Source: Lantana camara
Taxonomy: Eukaryota > Streptophyta > Magnoliopsida > Lamiales > Verbenaceae
Direction: 5' to 3'
Assembly: GCA_037501455.1 (NCBI GenBank)
Contig: CM074857.1
Location: 98,365,501-98,429,500, forward strand
DNA: 64,000 nt
This document shows positions 23,062-35,002 of the stretch, one piece after another. The first letter of the stretch is position 1; every line of letters starts with the position of its first letter. Below the pieces are notes generated by a model. The model saw only the letters and a program-made list of their open reading frames with translations, was not told where the DNA came from and made no database searches. The translations under genes and the position numbers were made by a program.

Positions 23062-24285
23062 GTCAGCCTACTTTTCAGCAAATTCGTAATGGCATTTGTG
23101 TCATCTTTGTTGTCGTGATACCTGTAAAAATTTCATTGAATAATTGTAAACATTAATATGTTGCATAACAAAGAGAAATTAAAATAAAAACAAGAATTTC
23201 AAAGGTATCACTTGCCCCCTCTTTCCAATAGGAATTAAAAACTTTTTGCCAAGTGGAGGGGCGTCGGTATCACTAGGGTTGTGCTGGTCTGATCCAATCA
23301 CACCATGACTAGACTCGCCAGCCGTGATCCCAAAATATTTGTTTCGTCCGTTGCGGGTACATTTGACAGTGTAGTGGATGGGGTCGGTGTATGTACCGTA
23401 GAGAGGATAGGTGGTTGTGTAGGAGAAGCATCTGGTGAGGCTTCTAGTGAGGACATTAGTCGAATACCTCGGCCTCTACCCTTGGAACCGACACTCCTAG
23501 CGTGCAATGCTTTATTGGGAATTCTCGGTTGGTCCATCTACAATTAAAAAATAGATTTGCATTAATAGACAGTATATTCATTTGCTAAGGTAAAATAGAA
23601 ATCAAGTCAAGACAAGTTGCAAAGATATGTAAATTGAATTGTAAGCTGCAAATCATTTGTTACTTATGAAGGTGATTTCACTCTTAGATGTATGCTAAAA
23701 CAGAATTACAGTTGAATGCATAAATGTACAGAAATATGGATATACGAAAAAGCTAATGCAACAGAAGAAGTTTATGAAAAACATATTACCAAATCAATCA
23801 CTAAGGTTGTTTTCCACATCCTCGTTCGGTGGATCATCTATTAATTCATCGTCCACTATATATTCACCAAATGTGTTAATTTCAAGCTCTACAAAGTCAT
23901 CTAAGTTAACGTTCGGGTCGACTAAAGGCCCAACCACATCATCTGCTTGTACCAGATTGATAATTGCTATCTCATCGTTCTGATATGCAATCTCAAGCGA
24001 TTCCTCTAATTCTACTCTTACTCTTGGCTTGGTTTTAATTACAGCCCACCAATTTTGCTTATCTTTGATTCGACCAAGGTATGGAACATAATAAACCTAT
24101 TGGGCTAGCTATGCTAGGATAAAAGGATCATACCTTTTGTATCTACCCGTATGTTTTATCTCAATAATTGTGCTTTCTGCATTACCAATACGGGTCCCCC
24201 AGCGTGGTGTGAGATCAAACCAATCACATTTGAATAAAACAACCTTCTTCATTGGAGAACCTGGGTATTTTCATTCTATTTTGAG
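23062..24285 (-). pseudogene. CACTA (En/Spm) transposase-associated fragment with DUF4216-like domain
   Basis: On the minus strand from about 24245 the translation gives VVLFKCDWFDLTPRWGTR, RYKRYDPFILA, VYYVPYLGRIKDKQNWWAV and KPRVRVELEE, the signature of the domain that follows the transposase in plant CACTA elements. An acidic tail follows to about 23765. A second open segment (23537-23298, basic GSKGRGRGIR then Ser/Pro/Thr-rich) may be the next exon. A stop interrupts the ILA-LAQ junction. No CACTA termini were found, so this is a fragment. Confidence 0.7.
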
Positions 24286-24289
24286 CATT

Positions 24290-24960
24290 GGTAAGATGGT
24301 GCTTCAACATCCTCATCGTGGCTTCCCTGTGCTGCAAACTTCGATCGACAGAACCTAAAAAAGAGTGGAAGAGAGGATAGGGATAGTAATGAGTGGTTTT
24401 TTCCCGTATAAAACCTCATAAGGGGTTTATCTTGATGGTTGGATGCTAAGAAGTATTATACCACCGCTCAATTAGGGCAAGCCAATTTACCCATTCCTTT
24501 GATCTGTCTCTAGCCATGCATATCAAATAACCTTCCAGACACTTGTTCATTTTCTCAGTTTGACCATCCATCTAAGAGTGATAAGCTGTGGAGGGTAGCA
24601 GTTTAACTCCTTGAATCAGAAATAATTCCTACCAATTTTTTAAGAACACACGATCTCAGTCACTTATTATGCTCTGAGGTAATCCATGATGTTTATACAC
24701 ATTGTCCATGAATGCTTGAGCTACCACCATGGCTATATGGATGTTTCAACCCCATGAAATGTGGAGTTTTACTTAGTCTATCTACCACTAAAATTATCAA
24801 AGTTTTCTCCCCTGAATTAGGTAAATCATCCACAAAATCCCTACTAATATCAATACATACTTTCTCTGGAATTTTTAATGGACAAAGCAATCCCAGGGTT
24901 GCACAATTTTCTTAGTAATCTTGTTGACAAATTGTGCAATTTATCACAAAATTGTAAACA
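24290..24960 (-). pseudogene. Gypsy chromovirus integrase, decayed
   Basis: Minus-strand translation runs from a CTIC zinc-finger block near 24950 through IPEKVCIDISRDFVDDLP (about 24870), ILVVDRLSKTPHF (about 24790), a GLPQSIISDRD-type block (about 24670), and MDGQTEKMNKCLEGYL (about 24540). These carry the catalytic Asp-Asp-Glu context of Ty3/Gypsy integrases. Several stops and frameshifts are present. Together with 22262-22680 it marks one broken element. Confidence 0.8.
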
Positions 24961-24989
24961 TCCATTTTAAATTATTTTCCAATATATTG

Positions 24990-25613
24990 TCTGCTTTAAT
25001 AATTGCAATAGTCGACCATATCCGTTCATAGAGCTCCTCTACCATCTCTTCAGAAAACATACTATATATTTCAAAATGATGGAGAATGGACTGATTGGGT
25101 CCTTTTTTTTTCTTCGTGTTCGAGATTGAGGCCTCTGCCTGCTGAGATTGGGCTGCCCTCGCCCTATGGGTCGATTCGTCCTCATCTTCAGAATCCGCAG
25201 TAGGTTCCTTCTCCCAACCAGAGTCATAGCCATCAGTATCAGAAGGGTTCTCGACCTCCTCAGAGGATTCGCACGATGAAAGTGCTACAGTCTTCGTCTC
25301 CTTAGGTCTAGATGGCTTTAGGTCGGAGTCAGGATCATTGGCCAAGCGCTAGCGATACTTAGGGATATGCTTGTGTTGGGGCATAGGAATTTGTTTTCAC
25401 CAGGCCATGTATGTAAACGAATAAGAATGTAAGAAGCAAGAGGTTTGGGTTGTGAAAGGTACCTCACAGATCGGGAACTCTCGGCTAATTGTGAAACTTT
25501 CTCCATATCGATCGAAAACACCTTGAACTTAGAGAGCTCTTGAAATGATTGGAATGATTGAGAATTTGTCTCCACAAAGTAACAAATGAAAGAAACAGGA
25601 CCCCTATTTATAG
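24990..25613 (-). other. Possible small transcription unit of unknown function
   Basis: The minus strand has a good TATA box (TATAAATA, complement of 25602-25609). Downstream is an open stretch to about 25318 whose first in-frame ATG is in SIDMEKVSQLAES (about 25506). It overlaps, in another frame, a longer open stretch (25345-24944) with an acidic Ser/Asp/Glu-rich part (NPSDTDGYDSGWEKEPTADS) and a basic KKKKGP motif. I do not recognise either part. They could be exons of one gene, or transposon-derived. Confidence 0.3.
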
Positions 25614-26095
25614 GAGTTTAACTCGGGAGGTGAAAAGTCACAACAATTACTTCTTGAATCGCTCAAGTTTGAAATGATTTCCCTTTTACCGCCCTACCAA
25701 AATTTGAATTCCAGATTTACCATCAAGAAGGCAAGCAATGCAGCGGTCAGCGCGTGTATGAAAGCGCTGGAATCTACTAAAGGTTGTCAGCCACATCACA
25801 CGTAACTCCCAATTTTTTTTTGGGGGAGGGGGGGAGGGGCGCTAATGATGCGGCATAATCTAGCTATGCCACGTGTCGCCATGTGGCAGCAGGTAGGTCA
25901 CCAGGACATGTGGCCAACTTCACCGTCACAAACCGACATGTCACCAGATGACACGTCATCATCTTAGGAGATCGACCACGCTTGATCGCCCCATTCTGCC
26001 CAGCAAAAGCGGTAGACCCTTCATCTCGACCGAAATCATCGATCGACCCACACACTCCCCAGGCCACATAAAGTCAAGGAACCTCAAACATAGGG
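25614..26095. other. Purine tract and G-box-rich sequence, possibly a Gypsy 3' LTR start
   Basis: A T-run followed by GGGGGAGGGGGGGAGGGG (about 25822-25839) leads into CGCTAATGATGCGGCA, which resembles a polypurine tract and LTR start. The next 100 bp contain CCACGTGTCG, CATGTGGC, ACACGTCATC and similar ACGT-core sites. The element is cut at 26095 by the next LTR. Tentative. Confidence 0.35.
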
Positions 26096-29000
26096 TGTTG
26101 GAAAACACACAGAGTTTTCGCAGCAGTAGTTTAAATTTTTTCCAAAATTAGATCTAAAAACTTGCAATGTTCGTATCGTATCTTAGGGTGTTTCAAGAAA
26201 CTTATGAAGATAGAAGCTTTCTTGTGTTGTTGATACCGCCTATCAAACACCCTTCAAGCGGATTATCCCTCGAACGTCCTTCGATTAGATCCCAAAGTAG
26301 GTAATCCTCCAAAGCGTATCCACACCAGTCCTAGAACACGATCAAGTTAGTGAGAATGCTAGTTCTATGGCTTGTGTTTGGCTACGATGTTTTACTTTGA
26401 ATTTTTTTTTTATTTTTCTCAAAAATAATTAACGCTTCAAGAATGTTGGTCTAAAGAGTAAGAGAAGCACCACCCCTTAGTATAAATACTGGGATGGTTC
26501 GAACTCCCTCAGGGTTCCCAAACCTAGTGGACTTTGATTTCTTGCTCACTAATTAACCAATTAATTATTATCTTTTAATTGAAAATAAGTTCTTAGCTTA
26601 TTCTCCAAGTCTAGCAAGTAACAAGAGATCTTTTTCTCTCTCCTACAATAGGAAGTTTAACTTTTCAACATTTATCTAATATAAAGTCAAAAATCAATTT
26701 ATACAATAAACAACTTAATTCATAATTAATTATTTATTGGGTTAATTATTTTGAGAATAGTCTTAACAATTAATTTATAATTAACTAAAAGACCAAAATT
26801 AATTAATTATAATTTAATTAATTAATTCTAGAAAAGAATTCACGTCTGAAATAAATCACACGTTCGGAGCCATGCGTGAAGCCACGTGTGCATGACACGT
26901 GGCAGCCAAGCAGGCTACGTGACACGTGGCAGTCACGTGTACTCGACACATGGCAGCAGTCCACGTGTAAATGCTCCATTTCGATCAACAACTTTGAACC
27001 TTCGTTAATCCAATTAAGATCCTACCATAACCCTCGTGATCTGGCATTTGTGTGTGACCCTTTAGATTCATTATTCGATTAGCAGTGACACTAATTAATT
27101 AATTCTCATAATCAATTAATTAGTTCACAGATCACACTACTGTAATCTAGCAATGGGTATGTGACCTCTAGCCGAATAACGAAATGAATCGAAGAACCTT
27201 TTAGTCAATGACAATCCGTGAAATATGATCCTCCTACAACTTCATTTCCCAATCAAGAACTAAGGCATGGGAATAAACTTAGAGCCTTGTCATTCTTAAT
27301 CTTTAAACTTAAGTTCGTTTCATATCCATTTAGATCTCGATCCAAGAAACCCCCATTTTCTTAATGTCTTGATCTTTTATCCACCTTGGCCAAGGGTTTA
27401 ATATTTAATGGACTACGAGCAACTTAATCGGTAAGAGATCATTCTTGTTCTTAACAAGTGTAGGTCCTTTATTGATTCTACTAATTCTACATATGCCACT
27501 TGTGTAATCCCAACATAGACCGTGGTTCTGGTGTCTATATAGCGACACCTTTTTGAGCCTATATCAAAGATTATAGAGTTAGCTCATATGAGACATTACA
27601 GAATCTCAAGTCAAAGGATTATCAATTACGTCATTAACCTGTGAGATATTTCCTAATTTGGAAGTTTCTAGGAGACTTCCTTTCCCATTTAGGAATGTTC
27701 TCACGTGGGACATCTCAGTGATGAAGTTCTTGTAACAATCACCCTTATGTATTATGAATGCATCATCGTATGCACTTATCATTCCATGAAACTGAGTGAT
27801 CCTTCAAAAGGATGTAATCACATAAGCAAGTTTCAACGGAGTCAAGGTCGACACTCCCACCGTCTGTCAGACTCATTGACTTTGAGAAGTTTCTAATCCT
27901 CACCTATGGAGTTAAAAACTTGTTTCATGTGCCGTTCTCATAAGGGCAAAGTTCTTAACAGCCTCATCGGATCAAATTCTTAAGTGATCAAACAAAGATC
28001 TCGTGGCCACATCAACTAACCAAATTTGAGCACGATTAAGGACTTATATTGAAATTTTAATATCACATATTTTCAGAACTTATCTGCAATACGACATAGG
28101 ATCTGTCCCAAAAATAGATAAAATTTCCAAAGTTACCAACAGGGGCGACTCCAGGATTGTGGATAGTGGTGTTAAAACAATTTAACTACTAATAAAAAAA
28201 TATTTTATTTAAAATATTTATTTTCAAATTATCATAAAAATTTAACTACTAATAAAAAATATAAATATTATTAAAAAATAAAATATTTTATTTAAAATAT
28301 TTATTTTACAATTATTCTCTGTATATTTTATTTGTACTAAATTCATCTATATTTAAGGGGATGTTTGCAAACTCTACTAAATTAAAAGAAAAGTGAAAGT
28401 TGTAAAAAATTGCAATAGTAAAAGCAACGAGTGTTTTGAAAAAAAATGATAAGCAGAAAAACAATAAGTGAAAACAAAAGTTGATAATCACTTTTAACTT
28501 TTATAAAGTTACTAATTTACCCTAAATATTTTGAAATATTTATGGGTATTATAATATAATTTAAGTATTATATTAATATAAAAACTATTATAAATTATTA
28601 TAATTTTGTATAAGACTATTGGTAATTAATCAAACATAGAATTATTTTATATGTACCTTTATTTATAAATTTATAAAAATTAAAAAAAGAGAAAATTTAC
28701 CTTGTAATTGCAGATTTTTTAATTATGAGACTTTTTGAAATTACAATGAGAAGAGAAAAACAAAGATATAAAGAATAGAAAAAGAAAAGACGTAATTACC
28801 GTATAAACATAGAGTTGAATTTGTATGTAAAAGGTTAATTTAAGAATATTAGTGTTTTAATCAAGATATTATTGTCAAAATAGAATTTTAAATAAATATA
28901 GAGAAAACCGTATAATCTATAAGTAAATTCTAACTTATTTCTGCTTAATTTAAGCATAAATTGGTTTTCCAAATACTGCAAAATTGTTAGAGATAATCAC

Positions 29001-29205
29001 TTATATAGTTTTAGATTTAAGAGGGTCAATACAATTTTTTCATTTTTTATATGGGGTCAAAAAAATTATTTTTAAAATAAAAAATGTGAAGTCATATAAA
29101 AAAAATATATAAATACCTAAATAATTTTTTTCTCAATGGGATCAATTTGACCCCACTTCTCTCTAGGTAGAGTTGCTCTTGGTTACCAAGCTCACACTTA
29201 CTACA
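26096..29205 (-). mobile_element. Copia LTR (probable solo LTR), interrupted by a hAT element
   Basis: It starts TGTTGGAAAACACA and runs parallel to the LTRs at 42345 and 50114, with many shared blocks (for example AATCAATTAATTAGTTCACAG, GAGATATTTCCTAAT, TTCCTTTCCCATTTAGGAATG) but much divergence. Judged from those copies, its transcription sense is minus. After removing the hAT element 28140-29181 it continues to about 29205 (CTTACTACA, compare CTATTCCTAACA). No internal region is attached and no matching 5-bp flanks were found. A G-box cluster lies at about 26855-26965. Confidence 0.75.
28140..29181. mobile_element. Non-autonomous hAT element with perfect 8-bp target duplication
   Basis: GTTACCAA stands at 28132-28139 and 29182-29189. 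The element begins CAGGGGCGACTCCAGG and its right end, read inverted, begins CAAGAGCAACTCTACC, an imperfect inverted repeat of hAT type. The interior is AT-rich, with a repeated TTTAACTACTAATAAAAAA block near 28180 and 28240, and has no transposase. Confidence 0.85.
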
Positions 29206-29999
29206 ATATCTCTAATATATATATTTCTTGTAATTTAAATCATAATGCACAGATACAAATTTGGGGCAGTTCGAAATAACTCTCCATCAGTTTGAAATAT
29301 TTTTTACTTAACTCCCCATAAAATTATACTATATAATAGGATATAAATACGACATTAGAACGTTTTAGTACTACGTTTTGTGAAAATTATACAACATATT
29401 TTGAGAGATATTTTAAGTACTACATTATGTGAAAATCATACGACATTTTGCCCAAATGGGGAATTAAGTAAAAATATGATACCCAATTGAGGATTTATCC
29501 CACATTACCTATACAAATTTCTTTATCTAGATGTTGTGGCTTTATCCTTTCAAGAGAGACCATTTCAAATCAATATATACTAACATGTATCAATTAAATA
29601 AATACTAATTAAACCATCTAATATCTAATAATACTTGGTAATTCTTACCTCACATGCTATCTAATATTGTAGTAGAGGAAACTCTATCGTGGATTTAATT
29701 TTCACACTTCATGTTAATATTCGATTATTGGGGTCTAAACGTGTAAGGTGTGTATCAAGACATGAATTAAATATTAAAATCATGTACTATCTAATAATGC
29801 TTGGTAATTCTCATTTTTTTTATCTAGTTTTGAGTTGAGTTTGATCAAATATATCTTATCTAGCAATATATAACAGGATTGGAGTAAGAACTATATAAAG
29901 AATTTAAGAATGAAAGAGGAGAATGAGTAGATATTGAACAAATACACTAGTGTAGAAATTGTCTCTTTGATTCAATTGAAAATACGGATAATTAATAAA
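29206..29999. other. AT-rich spacer holding one MITE-like inverted repeat (about 29270-29505)
   Basis: TTTTTACTTAACTCCCCAT near 29300 is mirrored by ATGGGGAATTAAGTAAAAA near 29456, and within the pair TACTACGTTTTGTGAAAAT recurs as TACTACATTATGTGAAAAT. The 'ACTTAACTCCCCAT' wording recalls the hairpin at 12220-12544. Outside this block nothing was recognised. Confidence 0.6.
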
Positions 30000-30890
30000 A
30001 CATCCCTAATATCCCTCAATATTCCCCCCCCCCCCCCCCCCCAAATTGGTTTTTTCTACGTTTTAAGAATCAATTATTCATTAAAGTTTTCCTAAACCCC
30101 CCAATTCGCATAAAAAGACTAAAATACCCTTAATAAAATATGTAAAATTACCCCAATGTCATTTTTTCTTTTCTTCTTTTTTTCTGTTGAAGAAATAGGT
30201 GTTCCTATGGGTGGCGGCGGCGCCGTCTCCAGCCACTTTCCGGAGACGGGAGCTACGTGTTTTGACTCATTTCGACGATACGACTTCATTGATAGCAACC
30301 ACGTCTCATGAAAATGGCCGGAGAAGGTGCCGGAGAGATCGACCAAAACCTACCCAATTTTCAATAGAAAATGGAAAATGGGTCTCTCCTTTTTGGCGGT
30401 ATTTTTTGACCTTTTTTGTATGGATCTTGAAGATTTCGACACGAAGAATCCATTTCAATTGACGGAATCGATTTTCGTTAAGCGGTTTAGGAGTTATGAA
30501 TATTTCTTTTTTAGATCTAAAATTTTTAGATCTGAAATTGGGGACAAACGACTTGAAATTTTGAGAAACTAATCGAAGATATGGAACGAGGACGAGGAGT
30601 ACGTCCTCGGTGAATTTTTCGGGATTTTTTGGACCACATCCGGCGGTGGCCGGTGGTGGCGGCCTCGCTCCGACGAAATGAGGATGAAGGAGATGATGAA
30701 GAAGATGAGGTGTGGAGGAAGAAAAAATGGTGTGGACAAAGTAAAAAAATAGGGATAAAATAGACTTTTTAGGTGATTAGGGGTTTAGAAAAAATATGTT
30801 GTATATTGGGAATGTTAAATGTATAAAATTTAAATTGGGGGTTTAGGATAAATAATAAGGATTGTTAGTCCTTATTATTAAGTGTTCCTT
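30000..30890. mobile_element. TIR element with a GC-rich, gene-like centre
   Basis: TTTTCCTAAACCCCCCAATT...AAAAAGACTAAAATACCC (about 30087-30130) is mirrored by GGGATAAAATAGACTTTTTAGGTGATTAGGGGTTTAG (about 30750-30788). Outer parts are less similar and include a run of about 17 C residues near 30026-30042. The centre (30200-30720) is much more GC-rich, with GTGGCGGCGGCG and CCGGCGGTGGCCGGTGG blocks, but no family was recognised. The right end has a small hairpin AATAATAAGGA...TCCTTATTATT (30852-30880). Confidence 0.55.
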
Positions 30891-31108
30891 GAAAATAACT
30901 TCGATTATGCACAAATTAAAAAGTTTGTCCAAGAAATCGCATTTTTTCTATAAATCTTTGAAATGCTCACAAGTCTCAACCCATGATGCAATTTAAATTT
31001 TTTTTCTTTTTTTTTTTTGGGTTTATGATGCAATTTAATGCTTGAAAAGATTCATACCTACTTGGGCTACCCAAATAAATCCGATGTGCTGATTATCTGA
31101 ATTTAGTA
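30891..31108. other. AT-rich spacer
   Basis: Nothing recognised except the left LINE target duplication at 31097-31108. Confidence 0.5.
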
Positions 31109-33298
31109 AATTTTTTTTTTTGACGGGTGGCCGGAGCGGACAAAGCTAAATCACATCACTACTAACAGAATCAGAAACGAAAGCAGGGAAATCAGAAGAA
31201 CCAACGCAGGCATAAGTCGCATTACGAGCTAGAAGGTGGGCTACTACATTAGCACCACGCTTGCAAAAAGAGAAACGAAACTCCTCGAAGCACCCACAAG
31301 TACGCTTGATATCGTCAAGGATAAAACCGATGTCCGAATGGTCGTCTTCCTCACGTTGAAGACACTTAATCACGTTTAAGCAGTCTCCTTCAATGATTAT
31401 CTTCCTCCACCCAAAGTCACGCCCAAGCCGGGCTGTTGAGAGAGCCGCCTGAACCTCCGCCACAACGGGATCAATGGTGTTACACCGACGGTCCGTCTCC
31501 CACCCAATCACCTTCCCATCTCTATCGCGAGCCACAACACCAATACCAATAGCACAGGACTCCTTGAAGACCGCTCCATCAAAATTAATTTTAACCCACC
31601 CGGAAGCCGGTTTAATCCACCTAACACAGTCAGAAGAAGTATGCGCCCGGGTGACCTCCTCGTCAATTGTTTGTACCGGAACAATATTACTGATGGCATA
31701 CTCAATCACTTCATGTGGTTGCCAAAGTTTATCCTCAGTACGCCTTTTATTCCGAGCACCCCACACCGCCCACATAATAGCAACCGCCTTCACCCCATCG
31801 CTGCTATCCAACTCCTTTAGCAAATGCAACAGGCCATCCCCTAAGTTCGCTTGACACGGCTGGATCAGTCTCCAAGGGATCAGAGACAAGGCCCAAACCT
31901 GCCGGGCATATGGGCATTCAAACAGAGCATGTGTCATGGTCTCCTCTACCGCCCCACAATGAATGCAAACCACATCCGGAACACAGTGTCGGCGAGCCAA
32001 ATTGACCCCGGTAGGTAAGATATCCCTACAGCAACGCCAAATAAAGTTCTTAATTTTCGGTTGGGTTCTAAGTCTCCAGATCACCCTCCAAATCGGATGG
32101 TTATGATTCGAAGTCGATAGTGCAGCCTCCCTTCTAGCAATATCCACAACTAATCTGTAGGCGCTTTTCACCGAGAATTTTCCATTGCTGGTGAAATGCC
32201 ACATTAGCGAGTCCCGCCGTGGCACCGACCCCAGGAGAATACCCAACACCGCTGCTGCATCCCTCTCAATAAACACGTTTCTAACCACCACTTCATCCCA
32301 CTCCATCAAGCCCGGTTTGAGGAGCTCCGACACCCATTCTGGGGCAATGCTTGTACCAGCACGAAACCGAGGTCTAAAGTTCGGACCTTGGGGAAGCCAC
32401 CTGTCCCTCCACACGTGAATGGTTGTGCCATCCCCTACCCGCCATCTCGTACCTCCCGCCAACAAATATCTAGCCTCAAAGAGGCTCCGCCAAATATAGG
32501 ACGGGGAGCGCCCCAAAGAAGTTCCCCACAGGTCCGAATTCGGAAAATACTTAGCCTTCAATAAACGGCTAATCAGGCTCTCCAGATATTGCAAGATGCG
32601 CCACAGTTGCTTCGCGAGCATAGCCAAATTAAACAGCCTGAAAGTGCGAAACCCCATTCCTCCTTCAATTTTCGCTATACACATCTGACTCCAAGAAATC
32701 CAATGCAACTTCCTATTCCCACCATTATTCTACCAAAAGTTAGAGATAGTGGATTCTATATCATTTATGAGTCCTTCCGGAAGAAGAAAGCAGTTCATTC
32801 AATAGGCCGGTATGGCCTGAAGCACGGCCTTGATGAGTACTTCTTTCCCTGCTTTAGAGAGGAATTTCTCCGAGAATCCCTGAACCCTCTTCTTCACTTT
32901 ATCAAGAATCCCCTCAAACACCCTCTTACGCGACCTCCCCAACACCGACGACAACCCAAGGTATAAATCAAGCTTATCCACCCTTTGCACTCCAAGCAGC
33001 GCCGCCAACTCCCCCTGCACCGAAATGTCCAAATTCTTACTAAAGACCACCGAGGACTTCTGAAAATTCATGGTCTGGCCCGACAATAGACTATAACGCT
33101 CCAAGACCTCTCTAATACAAAGCATTGTCTCAGGGTTAGCTTGCCCACAGATCATCGTGTCATCAACAAAGAGCAGGTGAGAAACCACTGGAGCACCCCT
33201 GCAAATAGAGACTCCCTTCAACCTACCACTCCTCTCCTCCACCTGCAGTAAAAGTGAAAGGACTTCTGCACAGAACAGGAAAAGATAAGGGGAGAGGG
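31109..33298 (-). mobile_element. 5'-truncated L1-type LINE with 12-bp target duplication
   Basis: CTGAATTTAGTA stands at 31097-31108 and at 33299-33310. On the minus strand the element ends in a short poly-A (T-run 31111-31121 on the plus strand) right at the left duplication, and is cut at its 5' end inside the reverse transcriptase at the right duplication. This is the standard outcome of target-primed reverse transcription. Confidence 0.95.
31146..33298 (-). pseudogene. LINE pol: partial reverse transcriptase, zf-RVT region and RNase H
   Basis: One minus-strand frame covers the whole segment with only two stops, at the junctions AIPAY-stop-MNCF (about 32805) and STISNFW-stop-NNGG (about 32730). 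The order is: end of RT with PLSPYLFLFC and the catalytic-type LLFVDDTMI (about 33170); thumb-like part to 32800; the zf-RVT region with WRLRTQPKIKNFIWRCCRD and CIHCGAVEETMTHALFEC (about 32080-31910); and a C-terminal RNase H with INFDGAVFKE, VAEVQAALST and IIEGDCLNVI (31590-31370) ending at 31146. The 5' half, including endonuclease, is absent. A retained RNase H at the C terminus is known in plant L1-like elements. Decay is slight, so the insertion is young or the source was intact. Confidence 0.93.
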
Positions 33299-33310
33299 CT
33301 GAATTTAGTA

Positions 33311-35002
33311 TTTATAATTTTGCTAAATTCATCTTATTGTCAGTGTTTGAAATCTTTTGGCATGTAGTATTCAACTATTCATGAACCACCTGACCTTAAG
33401 TAGCTAAACATACTTTTGCTTATTCATAAGTGACAACGTAATCTAACTTTGGTATGGAGGATTATTTGGTACAAGATGCCCTAGTACTAACCAAGCATTA
33501 GACCCAATAGCCCACTGGATGCTAGCTACAAATTTTTATGCGATCATCCATTGTCAAATGTGTGTCACCCTAGCGTCCATCATTTTTATTCGAAAGGTCG
33601 GACGTTTCTATTTAAAGGCTAACGGAGGATCCAATTAGTACGCTTAGTATGAGGGACTGCAACTCAAACTTTTTATGATTGGCTGTATTTTCTCGTTTTT
33701 TGGGTCAGCAAGTTTCTTAAATGTATTTGGATTTTTATTTTTTTTTTATCGTCCACCGAATATAATTTTCTTTTTTGTTTTGTTTTGTGGGCATTAAGTT
33801 TGAACAGTATCAATGATTCTTGAATCATGAGTCAATGTATTTTTTTACCGTAATTTGGTTGGTTATATATAAAATGAGAATTTTGATAATAACCCTAGAA
33901 TTTTTCAACGGTTGTTTAAAAAAAAAAAGTCACGCTGTAATCTCTTAAATATACTGTAGCCATATGAAATTCTGAACTCCAAACTGAAACTTTGTATTGC
34001 TTATCTATTTATAAAATTATTAAAAAAGCAATTAAGAAAAGAAGAGGTTGAGGTTGAATGATGATCATTATGACATTATCAAATGGGGTATTTTTTGCTT
34101 AAAAATTTTCCTCTTTTCTTATGTTCATATTCCTGTCTGTCTGTATTTGCTATACCAATGGTATTAATTTAATAATTGATAAATGTTTACAGATGTAATC
34201 TATAATGTATATAATAATTATTTTCCTCTTTTTTAAAAGGGTAAAAAGAGAGTGATGGTTGTCTTCATGCCTTGGCGACCTAATTTTACTTTTCCCAACT
34301 ACAATTACTTTTTTTTAATTTAATTTAATTTTTTTTTAAACAACCGGACTCCAAATCATTTTATTAACCAAAATACATAAATTTCCTTGCTTTCAAATAA
34401 CTAACAATTAATGACCCAATATTTAATATTTTCCTACCCTTATTCATCATATATTTTATAATTACAATTCGGGCAATACCCCAGAAAAGTTACAGAACCT
34501 AAAACTATGTATTTTACTCCTAAAACCTCATATTTCTAATTTTTCTCAGCAACCACAAAACCCAAACAAATTCAATCTTTTTCCCGTCCAATTCCAAATC
34601 TCTCTATTTTTTTCCCCTCAAAAGTTAAATCTTTTCTCCAAGAAATCCGTTCTTCATCCATAACAGTTGAATTTAGCTCCTCTATCTGAACTATTTCTTC
34701 TTCTTCTTAATTTTTTTTGCTGAGGATAGCTCCTCTATTGCTCCAGGACCTTGCTTTCAGGTTGATCTCAAAGTTCATTTCGTTTTCTCTTCAAGACTTG
34801 AAGCTAAAGATTGCTATACGACAACGTTGAGTGTAGCTAATATCCAGCAAATATTTTGTTTGTCCTGTTTTGAGCTAGCCCATCTCATTTTTCCCTTAAA
34901 TTATTTCAAGAAATCCTGAAACTCGAGTGATTTTGCTTTCAAGAATAGAAATAATGTGAAGTTGATGCGTAACTTATAACCTTGGAGTTTGGAATTTGGA
35001 TT
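33311..35002 (+). promoter_or_regulatory. Upstream region and leader of the AHL gene
   Basis: The 1.7 kb between the LINE and the AHL start codon holds no recognised element. The last 450 bp are pyrimidine-rich (CTCTATTTTTTTCCCC, CTTCTTCTTCTT), as in many plant 5' leaders. No convincing TATA box or leader intron can be fixed from sequence alone, so the start of transcription is unknown. Confidence 0.4.

Noticed and set aside
31474..32966. Plus-strand open frames of up to 126 codons
   Set aside because: They are antisense to the well-supported LINE pol frame and show no domain.
34982..35002. Upstream extension of the AHL reading frame
   Set aside because: It opens with TTG; the first ATG in frame is at 35003 and gives a normal AHL N terminus.
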